Source of the DNA: Apoda limacodes
Taxonomy: Eukaryota > Arthropoda > Insecta > Lepidoptera > Limacodidae
Direction: 5' to 3'
Length of the DNA stretch: 64,000 nucleotides
Assembly (NCBI GenBank): GCA_946406115.1
Contig: OX291540.1
Location: 8,118,563 to 8,182,562, forward strand
Translations under genes and position numbers: made by a program
The notes under the pieces: model-generated
The model's input: only the letters and a program-made list of their open reading frames with translations
Told to the model about the DNA's origin: nothing
Databases searched by the model: none
In this document: positions 36,276-47,082 of the stretch, piece after piece
Layout of the letters: every line of letters starts with the position of its first letter
Position numbering within the stretch: position 1 is the stretch's first letter

Positions 36276-39170
36276 TCGTGGTGGTATTTTTTATATTTAA
36301 AAAACAGCGAACTCAATCGATTGCCATAGGCACATTAGGGTTTGTTGAATGAATTTAATGAATGCGTTGTTTACTTGAAGCAAATTTTCAAGTCACATTT
36401 ATCGGCGTTCGTATATAATTTTCGGATTTGTGTTATTATCGATCGCTTATTAATTTGAGCTTTTGCATATTAAATAGTCTTGACTTTTCGTTTTATTTTC
36501 TTCTGTTTCTCGATAGCTTCAAATAGTTCAAATTCAAATTCTTATTTACGATAAATTACTTTAAGTAAACTACTTACCTATCCCAACTTATCAACAGCTA
36601 GTAAATAACTCCTCAAATTGTTAGTGTAAAAATGCTAATTACATATTTAAGCAAATTTGCCAACAAATGATTATTGTAGAACAGGACAACATATTGTGCA
36701 TAACTGTGCTCTTACTGTTTCCAAGTTTAAAAAAAAAAATATGATTAAGTTAAACTTCATCTCATATTGTTTAAGGCTATTTCAGATTGAACATCATCAT
36801 AATTACTCGTAAATAAACGAATAAAAAAATGTTTAACTAGTTGGATAAATAATATCTTTATTAAATCTTGTTTGCTTTCCTAAACGTTTAAAAATTATGG
36901 TTTGACATTGATTTTATTTGAGTACTTTATTGTATTAAAAAGAATTTATTAAAAGTATCGCTTTCAATTCATCATTATTTATGACGTCTTTGCACGTTCA
37001 TAAGATACGTTTTCGACGTCTATGTGTATTCCTCGAACGGAAGCAATCAAAACAGTAATGTGCACCGACATCAAGAAAGGTCCCCTTAGTAGAATTTTAC
37101 TTTGAATTTATGTTTTTCCTACACACAAAATGTACATTTTTACTTCTTTTATTTGTATAAAATACATATTTGAAATATAAAATTTGTGAAAAAATTCAGT
37201 TGCTTGCTACAAATTAGGTTATATAAAAAATTGATGCAACCAAAATCTTGCATTTTAGAATTCTGATTAATAATGTAAATCAATTCTAATTAAATGAATT
37301 CAAATAAATATCTTTAGGTAAAAATCTTAAGCTGATGGATATCTAGTAGTTATCCTAAACGAGCAAAAAGATTCAATACTCCATTAAAATACATATTTCT
37401 TTTGCTTTTCTACATTAAAATTACAATGTGCGACAATTCAAAGATCCACCTGAAGACGAGCGCACAGACCAATAAATAACGACAATATTTCGCGGTGTGT
37501 TCAGAAATAGAGTACAATATTAATTAATCTGGGTGCGTCCGCGTATTTCATTTTAATCGGCGTTTCTCGTTTTCGCACAACGCACGGGAATGTGCGCACC
37601 TGTCCGGCACTCCATTACGAAGCGCACTTTGTATGCGCGCTGTCGTAACGCTTTTGAACGCTTTTACATTGTTTCTCAAAATATATATGTCACATGCCTT
37701 TTTTTACTTTCCTTCCTTCTTATGTTTACCACTTTTGTTAATAAAATATCAATAGAAAAGAAACTATATCTAAGTGCATATACTTATTTCGACCTTTTTT
37801 AACTTTTAGTAGGTGTTATGTAATATTTCTGACGCTAAGCCATCATTTTTGTGTTTTTTGCAATTTTTATAAAATATGCATATGTAACATCTAACTTTAA
37901 TTCAATATATTAAGGTGTTACATATTTGTTTTTAACTGCTTTGTTTTTTTAACCTGTTTGTGTCTTGTGGTTTTATATCTAGATGATTGTTCGTTGACCC
38001 GTTTATAATATAAAACATGTCTGATTTTTTAAACGGTTTTATATTGGTTCTTGTTTTAACTTCTGTTTTTCAAGCACAATAATATTTACCAATTATGGAT
38101 TTGAATCACTAAAGCATATCTACTATATCAATTTCATTTATTTTTACTTAGATTTTGGCTCAGATATTAATTTGACAAAACTTAAATCCGAGTGGTTAAA
38201 AGTATGAAAGTTTTAACTCTGGACAAATGTTTATTTTATCTTCAATTCAGTTCTTCAAACCGTTTCTAATCTAATCTTAATAAACATCAAATAAATTGAA
38301 CAATTCATATGCGAATTAATATGTATTTCCATGGAATATACTAACGCATAATGTAAAACTACTGCTAGACTGCGCTCACGCACATTAATAGACTACGCGG
38401 AAAGCGAAACGATAAATCTGCAAGAATTTTTCACAAACGCATAAAATCCGAACGTACAACAACTAACAAAAATAGTCTGGTCTTTGTTTGGCAGATAAAC
38501 ACTTCTCGCTCACACGACGCGCGCGCCTCTATTGTGTCTGGCGCGGCTACTACGCGAGGGCTATCTACCTCTCTCTCACGTGATAGCTAGGTCTCTCTCT
38601 AACATATGTCAATGCAGTTTATTGTAGACATTAATGGCTTTGATTACAAATGTAAATTTTCAGCGCGCGACGGTGTTGGTCGGCTTTTTTCTGTTCGATT
38701 TCTCTTTATGGTATTAAATTGTAGCAGAATTAATAGCAATTTCTTTATGGTTGCTACACTGTACATTTTAGAAAAAAAGGAAACCTCTATTGTTTCGTTT
38801 AATAACTCTTTTATAGGCGGCTGTCGGCACTATTAAAAAGGTTCTCGTTAATGACATTACAGAAGCTTAATTTCTTTACAGATTTAAATTAATACCCCTA
38901 CCTACCTTATTTTATTATTAATTTATACAAGCAAATCAAAAATAAACAAATTTATTGCATAGTTTTCAAGAAATAAATATGGCGTAGATAAAAAAATGGA
39001 ATAAATAAAATGCAACACAACTTAGACGAAAATAAAATAATCAAAGAGTTGATTACGCACATCGAACGCACTCTGACGGACGGACTTACCTATTATTCGC
39101 ATATCAGAGCACTTTATTTATAAAGCCCAGCCAGTTTTAATTGAAACTTCCCCCGATATTCATTTCTTAG
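36276..39170. other. stretch without a recognisable gene, with CpG-rich islets
   Basis: No gene is recognised. Two islets stand out: 37470-37660 (many CGC/GCG words) and 38340-38600. The frames at 37590 and 38606 begin in these islets but run into AT-rich, Phe/Leu-rich translation and are not supported. Confidence 0.5.
38350..38600. promoter_or_regulatory. CpG-rich islet with CTCTCTC (GAGA-type) runs
   Basis: GC content and CpG density rise sharply, including GACGCGCGCGCCTC. The stretch ends in CTCTCTCTCACGTGA and a second GTCTCTCTCTAAC. Paired GAGA-type runs with an E-box-like CACGTG are compatible with a regulatory region. No TATA box or transcription start can be pointed to, so this is an inference from composition. 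Confidence 0.25.
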
Positions 39171-39195
39171 AAAACTATTTCGCTGGGGGCGCAAC

Positions 39196-39360
39196 ATGGA
39201 TCAGTTTACGCTGGACGCTGCTACAACGGTTTCTCAACCGAATACCACTCGCAAAAGATCTCAAACGGCTGCCAATTTTCAGAAAGACAGAGCTAAAATA
39301 ATTGCTGCAAACGCGCCCTATTTCGAGCCGCCGTACAGTTCACACAAACAGTTCAAATAG
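39196..39360 (+). CDS. candidate 54-residue small ORF
   Basis: The ATG at 39196 sits in a strong insect start context (CAACATGG). The 54-codon frame begins MDQFTLDAATTVSQ, has a KR-S cluster (TTRKRSQ) near residue 20, a charged helix-like middle (FQKDRAKIIAAN), and ends with a Pro/Tyr-rich PYFEPPYSSHKQFK before TAG. Its balanced composition, rich in Ala, Thr, Gln and Pro, is unlike the chance frames of this window. A splice-acceptor-like TTTCTTAG lies at 39163-39170, and AATAAA signals follow at about 39563 and 39574. There is no signal peptide, transmembrane span or known family. It could be a real micropeptide, a single exon of a larger gene, or chance. Confidence 0.3.
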   Translation: MDQFTLDAATTVSQPNTTRKRSQTAANFQKDRAKIIAANAPYFEPPYSSHKQFK

Positions 39361-42300
39361 AATTAATTCAAGTACAATATTATTCGATACTCAATTTGAT
39401 TCGTCGAACCTAACTATCATTTGTTTTCTCGATTTTAAATATTTATTTTCAAAAGTACACAGGACATGCAATTTGCACAGAAAAATGATTCATCATTCTT
39501 AATTAACTGTTTTTAAATGTATTTAACTAATTACATTTATTTATATTTCTTGTAACTGACCAATAAAAGTTAATAAAATTGACACTCTCTGTTTTGTCTG
39601 TTCTTCTGACAATAAAATTTGAAATTGTAACAGTAGAATCCCGATTATACACAACGAATGTCCTAACTATTAAAACGCATTAAATGAACAAAATTATTGT
39701 CTCAACTCAAACACATAAACAATAAATGCCAGATGATATGAATTTTGGCAATAAATTAGTTGGCAATTGTACAGTAGGAACATTCTGTAAAATTTGTCTG
39801 TTTATTTGCATTCTCACGTCGCATTATTTTTATTTTATTTCGCATCAATCAATCACATAACATTCTTTCTTCTTTCAAGTAATAATTGAACTTTGTCTCA
39901 ACTTCACCATGCATCCTCAGCACATTCTCCTTGTAATCTTTATGGGTGCTTACTGTAAAACTAAACTATCCATCCATATAGTTCATATTTGAAGCAATGA
40001 GACGCGACAACAATAACATTTGCACACAATATACGGTTCAATAACAAAAAAGAAACTAAAAAGATTTCTAAATTCGAACACGAAGAACTTTCCAAATTAA
40101 ATAGAGCTATCTTTCAAAAAGATAAAGCGTATATCATTTTTTCTTCATAAAAAGTTATTGTTTTAAGTTAATTAAAATAAAGTTTACATTTTCAAACTAA
40201 GGTCAGAACTGGCATAAAAACAAATTCAACGAAAAGCTATAACGAATCATTCGTTTCGTAGTTCCAAGTTCCAATTTTAAAATCCGTCGAACTAATAAAG
40301 TTCGAGTATTAAATTGAATTTTCAAACAGAATTTATTCAGCGGCGTATTTATAAATTCGTCTAAATGTCGCGGGAACAATGCAGTGCCGGAGTCTATTTA
40401 AGATTGATGAGTAACAAATAATCCCCGTTGTTGTCGGAAGGCGGAAAGTCGCTTGCGTAACTTTCGAAACTGTACTCATATGAGAATGTCAGATTACTGG
40501 CGGGTATTATTTTCGGTAAACGATACGTATCTCTGTCTGTTTGGAGTCGACGTTGCGTTTAATAGTTAAAGCATACTAAGTATTTGACCCGTTGTTGTCG
40601 ACTAATCTTAACTGGCAACACCAATTTCACTTAGAAATTATATATGTGTATGTGTTATAGTATTTTTTTATTTTTATTCTGCAAATAAGATGAACGTTAT
40701 TTTAACATTATATTATAAGTAAATAGAAAATCTTCTAACATCTAGATTTTTTTAAATTTATTGCCTTTTTATTTATACGTATATGTTTAGCTGTTATTAC
40801 AGTATATTTTTCAAAGCTGAGGTTTATAAATATTTTTATTACCAATGTTAGTAGATCAATTTATAGAAATCTACATTGAACTCTACATTGCTAACATAAA
40901 TATGTATGTAACTTATATATTGTTAATAGCTTTTAAGGTCTTATAGTAATTATTAATGACATTGTCAATATAGTAAATATAATCAAAAGAATAAAATATT
41001 TCTCAAAACAAGAGCTATTTGCAGACAGTAATAAAATTCGTGATTGGTTTTCTAAATACCATATTATAATTACGTTCTCTTAATCGCTAATAAAGGACGT
41101 CTTAAAATTCGACGAGCGCATTCATCAAAAATAAGAAAATAATTAATACCCAGTTCGAAACGAGAACCGAAACATTTAGGGGCAGACATAACAATAAAAC
41201 AATACGCCGCTTGCAAACCGAAACAAAACACAGAAAAATATGAATTCCGATTGGAACGGTCCATGGAAACAAAAGATGGCGGATTTAATGAAATGAAATA
41301 AAATATAAATTCTTTTCGCAAGCGAAAATTCTTACATTTTTAATTTGCTACCGTGGAATGAGGCTAAAAACGATCGGATTCCAGGTTTATAAGCGAGTTG
41401 AGGCTGTGAATGAGCTGTACTTTTAAAGATCAATTTGAAAGGGAACATAAAGCTTTTATTTTGTACTTATAATAAATGTAAAAAAGTGTCAAATATGTGA
41501 ACAGCAGGAAATTTGAATGTCACAAGGTAAAAAACTATTACTAAAATCTTTCTTGGTTGATTATCTATTATTCATTCTATTTACAAAATCGTTAAAACAA
41601 TTCATCTTCGATGTTTGTGTTATTTATTATGATTTAAAACCAAATGCATCCCGATAGGTATAAAATTTATTTCACTCTTTCACTTCCAAATTTCCCCTTT
41701 CTAATGTTATGGATACGCAATAACATCTTAAGTTCAGGAAAACAGCCATCATAGTGTCAATCCATCCTTAATATTATGAATGCGGAAGTGTATTTTTGTT
41801 TGACTTAACTTCACGTCGCAACGGATAGATGATAAGACGGCATCTTTCAAAGTTGCAGAAATAAAAATATAATTCCACGATAGCGAACTATATCCATAGC
41901 TATATCAAACACTATAACGTACTTTGCTCATCAAGGTGTTACCGTAGGAATTCCATGCCGAATTCAGCGCAGGCTAATCTTTAATAAAAAACCATTAGTA
42001 GACTAGATTATAGACTCAAAAAGCTCAATTCGGAAACTGATATTTTTGTAAATCAATATAGATTGTCTCTTAATACAGTAACAGTTTTCAGTTTGCATTC
42101 GAACTTAGCAACACAACGGCGCAATGCATATCCTACATACTCGTAATTTTAACTCGGACCCGACTTTGAGTATCGGTCTAAACTTATTCATATTATTGAA
42201 AAGAAACAGATGAAAAGCTTAAGCTGGTATGCGATGGGCGATAAATATACCAGTTTGTTTCTATAACAGTTTATTAGTAAACACTGTCAGTTTTAGAAAC

Positions 42301-42596
42301 CATTTAAAGATTTCAATATAAACGTCCATCGTGTAGAGATTACGTCGTCATAACGAGTTTGAGTTATAAAAGAGATGTATTTGTTTACTATTTTTTAGGT
42401 AATTATTTTGTTTTTGGTATTCATTTGGGTTAAATTAAATTAGCGAATACCAATCATTGTATATAATCATCTTTTAGAAGAGTAACGGTTGCTTGCTGTT
42501 GGTTTTTTCGAAAACTTTTATATATGAAACTATTTCTGATTGACAAATAAGGCTAGTAGCCATGTCGCATTCTTCTATCAGAAACAAAAAGCAAAG
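39361..42596. other. stretch without a recognisable gene
   Basis: No gene. AATAAA-type sites at 39563-39615 may belong to the small ORF before it. 40340-40470 is GC-richer, with no motif I can name. The 41070-41321 minus-strand frame (83 codons) is anonymous; an AAGATGGCGGA (YY1/Pho-like) lies at about 41273. Confidence 0.5.
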
Positions 42597-42880
42597 ATAA
42601 GCAATGTCAGTAACCGGATGGGTGACCGCATAGTGGCATATTTTCTTAACTCCTCGGTGCTTCAGAGGGCACGGTAAATCGTCAGTTCTGGCTGTGTTGG
42701 CATATAAAACAATCGTTAAGCCAAGTCAGAGGCTTTATCGGGCGTCTGGCAACTTTGACAGTCGAGTGGCTACTAGCTCGACAAACATCCGCCAATTCGG
42801 ACTGAGCCAGAGACTATAGCCTAAGCTTCTTTCAACACGAAGTGGCCTGTGACCAGCAGGGTGGCATACAACGGCTGACG
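42597..42880 (+). mobile_element. 5S rRNA-derived SINE (SINE3-like)
   Basis: The segment begins with ATAAGCAATGTC, AGTA and then GGATGGGTGACCGC (42616-42629). These correspond in order to the internal promoter of eukaryotic 5S rRNA (AAGCAACGTC, TTAGTAC, GGATGGGTGACCGC), with a short internal deletion. A GC-rich unrelated body follows (CGGTGCTTCAGAGGGCACGG, TCAGTTCTGGCTG, CAGAGGC, GACAGTCGAGTGG) up to about AGTGGCCTGTGACCAGCAGG. That is a 5S-type polymerase III head fused to a retroposon body, not a 5S gene: the 5' half of 5S is missing. I recognise the GTGCTTC-AGGGCACG phrase as common in lepidopteran DNA. Confidence 0.7.
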
Positions 42881-45800
42881 CATTAAACGGACAAATCAAA
42901 AATAGTGTTCTCGATTATTCTAAATGTCACATAGAATCTGAACAACTGTGTTTATATGACTTGCTTTACTACGAATATTTAAAAGGTAGAACGATGAATC
43001 AACGTTTCAAGACGAATATCACAAATCACAATACAACTTCGGTGGTAAAATAAGCACAACGTGGGATGTCTGTTGGATAGCAGTACAAAAACAAACTAGA
43101 TACGCAAGTCGGCAGGAGTCGTAGACTCTTTCTTGTACAAAGAAAGCTCATCGACTATTGTAAGCCTTACGATTTCAAGAAGTCTGATGGGTGAAAATAG
43201 AATGTTTGCAAAACGAATATCTAATGAGTCGCATAAAATATAGAAATACGCCAGTTATGTTTAACAAAACTAAAATATCACATTCTATTAAAATATTAAT
43301 TATAAATAAATACATAAAAAGACAAAACCTTTTATCTAGAAAAACGACACAACATAAATCATAAAAAAAACAAGCCTTGTTCCTAAAATTTATATCTATA
43401 TAAATACTTATATAGATACACCCTTAAGGTAAAACTTTTATATATATTTAAAAGTACTTAATTACAGTGTCATACAGTTAAGTCAAAAGTATACTTTATT
43501 GTTTACTTTTAAAGTTAAGATAGTAGGTCATAAACATTTTAAAATCTTTTCAGTGTTCCGTACTTCAAAAAGATAAAACGGAACAATTAATTGGAAATTG
43601 AAATTCAGAGACTATAATATTACTTATAATTGCAATGTCGAATCTGCATTTAGACTGTTAAAAACTAAAACTTTAAGCTCCGTATAACCGCGCTGTCTTA
43701 CCAAAGTTAGACTATTTTGCGAATGCGTGGGTAAGTAAAATATTTATAAGCGATTTATAAAATATGACCACGCGTATCTACCTATAACTTTTTTTGGTAA
43801 AGTCGTAAATAACATTCGGTTTCTGTGATGTATGATATATTAATTTATAATCACGGTGACAGACTATAATGTGTTATAACCTAAACTTAATGTAAATAGA
43901 GTATAATAAAATTCACACTTTTGTATTATATTATAACTAGTTCTTAATGGTATAATATACAGAGTTAATGCCTCTTAAAATGGCTACATCATTTGTACTC
44001 ATTTGTTACACCTATATTTTAGTAATACTTTTAGATACCAGTAATATATGTCTGCACAGGATTCAGATTTTTATAAAAGTTTTGATTTTTGACAAAATAC
44101 AAATAAATTATGATCAACTTTTCAGTTTCTACATAATATTTAGCCTCAACGATTTTGGACGAGCAATAAATCTTTTGTAACTATTCCTACCTTTTTGGGC
44201 TGAAAGGCTGGTCAGCCTTCAGATCCCTAGTAGGTATCCATATTTTAAGGACGGACGCACATAGCGGAACTATCAGGTTTTCTAGTTTGACTATAGAACA
44301 CTAATAAGCGAATGGATACATACACACGTACAAATACACGTAAATACTAAAAAAGTTTAAAACATTGGAGTAAAAAACGGTCTTTTCTACATCACCCAGA
44401 CACGAATGTGTTACAGTGTCGAATGTCGTAACTGCAATTACACCATTTGCAAACTGTTAACAGCATTACTCGTAGATGAGCGTGAAGGGTCACATCTGAA
44501 GACAATGCTCAATGAAGGCAGTTGGGGGGAGTCTAAGGTTTCGTGGGGGGGAGTCATGTCTGTAATTATTCGTCGCAAGCCCGAGAACCACGCCTGCTAT
44601 TGTAGTACTAAATATGGGCTTTTGAGAAGGAGAGAGTTGGACGCGCTATGCGGAGAGTATTTAAGTTACTTTAATCTATTATAGGATTACAATTGTAAAT
44701 ACATTTTAATTTTTTTTTAGAATTAATATTTTTTTGTCTGCTCACATGTAGGAACTGATTTGAATATATTGATCTTCTGGCCTGCAGTGCCCGTTACGCG
44801 GCATAAAATAATACTATTTACCATATTCACATTTAATTGATAAAGAAGTAGGTTCAATGTGATTTTTGAAAATCTTTATTTGAGGTATCGTCTCAAATAA
44901 AGTTTTAAATTAAGCTTTTTTATATATACCTATATCTATGTAAATATATATTTTTTACAAACATACGTATATAATGGCCAGTCAGCCCGCTCTCTACTCC
45001 CTATAGAGATGTTAGGTAGTTTATTAGTTCTTTTATTGATAGACGAACTAGGTTTTTAAAAAAAACAAAACTGCCGTTATAAGCGCGCGCGCACACTAAA
45101 GTGCTTCCATGTGCGATACTCCTTCTATTTAAAAGTAAGTTTAAAATGTTATAGGCTCGTTTCTGAACAAAGATTCTTTATAAATAGTGTCAAACTGAGC
45201 CATCATTATGGCATTAGTTAAGTAGGTGTTTAGATACTGAACATACCTAAAGGACGTCTTGTTTTCATTACTAAATTAAAAAAATAGTTTTCTTTTATTT
45301 TGTATACAGAATTAGACAGTGTATTAAAGATACACATAAACTCACTTCGAATATGTTAATAATCTTAAAATAAACTTCAGGATTAAAGTTTAATTACAGT
45401 ACTTATACGTGTATGGAACCCTTAGAAATATAAACCATTCGTGTGTCTGCTTAAAACGCGGCATCCATCTAACTTATCTCAACCACTCAAAATATCTATT
45501 TTTAAGACAAAACTGAAGGTAACCACAGTGTACCAAATCGGTAGCCAGACGATTGAACTAACGTTATAAATCTTTTCGTAAATCTTTTTGACGTAGACAG
45601 TAGCGCCACTAGGAGTGAAAAACAGAACTTTGTTGTAAAATATTCTCATCGAGTGGAAAGCAAATGTAGCTAAAAATTTTCATATCTCGAACAAAGTCGT
45701 TACGTACAAAATGATTGATTTTATTACCCCGCATTTTGTGAATCGATGTTCTAAAATATTTTATATTTTGTGGGGTTACTGCGTTACGTTACGGCTGAAC

Positions 45801-47036
45801 TCAAACAGATTATCGATTGAGGAAATGTTTTATTTAAATCGCTGTACAAACACTACATTGAAACAGACAGACAACGGTGTTGTTTAAAAACATAAAGTAA
45901 ATTTAGTTTATGGACTCCATCGAAGCAAGTGTTGTGTGATTTCAATTTGACTTACACTTAGCCCACCTAGGTAGGTAGATACTTTCATAACATTTTTTGA
46001 TAAGTTTAAAAAATATCTATTGTATTCGATAATATTTTTATTAATATCGGAGTGCTTTGTGAAAATACATTAAATTCAGTGGGAGTTAATGAAATTTTCC
46101 TTTCCTTCATCTCCACGTTGCATATAGGAGAGGTAACTTAAATACTTATATATATGTATATATTTTTTTTTCTTACATGTTGATCCTTACATATTTTTGT
46201 AGCACATATAAAGACTGTAACATACGGACGATAATTCTCTTTGACTACGGAACTGTAAAAACGAATCACTAACTCCGCAGTAAATAGATATAGACGCACC
46301 TATATTAGCTCTTCTTGAGCACGATCGACGTGCAGATTGTCCAAAAGCTGTTAATTCTTGAGCACTTGGGAAATATCACCAAAAATACGTAATAGAAATA
46401 GTAAGGTACGTTTATCAATGCTTAGACGCCATTATGGTACTCAAAAGATTTAGTTGCATCGAGTACCCTGCAAGGCTGCAGGTACGCTAGGAGCGTTCGA
46501 AAATATTGATATTAAAGCATTGAAAACTGTTGATATATATATTGAGAGCTTTTTTGGCTATGCTACAAAGTATCATTATTATGCAATAGGTACATGATAT
46601 ATTTTACCTTTAAGTTTCTGTAAGTGATGTACTTTTCTCAAACATGCTACGATATGCGACCATATCTTGCACAAGGATAAATTTAGGATAAATCGTACTT
46701 GCAGTTGCAGTACAGTATCAGAGAGAGATACGCAATTATTTATCTTATCCGTCCACTAGAGCGGTCAAATATGAAATTCGAATATGGAACGAACTTTTTT
46801 GAGCCGGAACATTGATAACCAAAAACATAACTCATCAAGTTTTATTTAAATTTCGGACTGGCACAACAAAAAATGCGCCATTAAATTAATTTAAAAAGTA
46901 AAAAAAAACGGCGAATTGGCGCAAAATGGCGGCAAAATTAACTACACTATTTTTATTATTGTGAATACAGTTGTCAATATAATTAGTTTTTGATGCATGT
47001 TTAAGACAAGCGCTATACAAGCCTAGGCCACAACTG
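42881..47036. other. stretch without a recognisable gene
   Basis: No gene is recognised. 44406-44684 is a 92-codon plus-strand frame in a GC-richer patch with two GGGGGGAGTC words; its translation shows no family, and it may be repeat-derived. 45600-45620 contains AGTAGCGCCACTAGG, a phrase I have seen in lepidopteran repeats. AAAATGGCGGC (46923-46933) matches the YY1/Pho consensus. Confidence 0.45.
46923..46933 (+). promoter_or_regulatory. YY1/Pleiohomeotic-type site AAAATGGCGGC
   Basis: An exact match to the classical YY1 consensus AANATGGCGGC, in a patch with other GGCG words. Related ATGGCG words occur elsewhere in the window (about 6876, 20841 and 41273). A single match is weak evidence of function. 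Confidence 0.25.
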
Positions 47037-47082
47037 AGCATAACCGGACTCTATTGAATAGTCACGATCGCCCGGTTATGCT
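47037..47082. repeat. perfect 11-bp inverted repeat AGCATAACCGG / CCGGTTATGCT
   Basis: Arms at 47037-47047 and 47072-47082 pair without mismatch across 24 bases, and the spacer itself can form CTATT-G-AATAG. A CpG-rich string (GCGTTTGCGGGCCGCGGC) follows immediately. It could be a cruciform, a dimeric protein site or the ends of a tiny element. No T run follows. Confidence 0.6.

Noticed and set aside
36050..36352. 100-codon plus-strand frame
   Set aside because: It lies antisense in a lepidopteran repeat fragment (minus strand), so it is a by-product.
42597..42720. Genuine 5S rRNA gene
   Set aside because: Only the internal promoter region is recognisable; the 5' half is missing and the body is unrelated.
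44406..44684. 92-codon plus-strand frame with two GGGGGGAGTC words
   Set aside because: The translation shows no family. The repeated G-rich words suggest repeat-derived DNA. Kept only as a note in the surrounding stretch.
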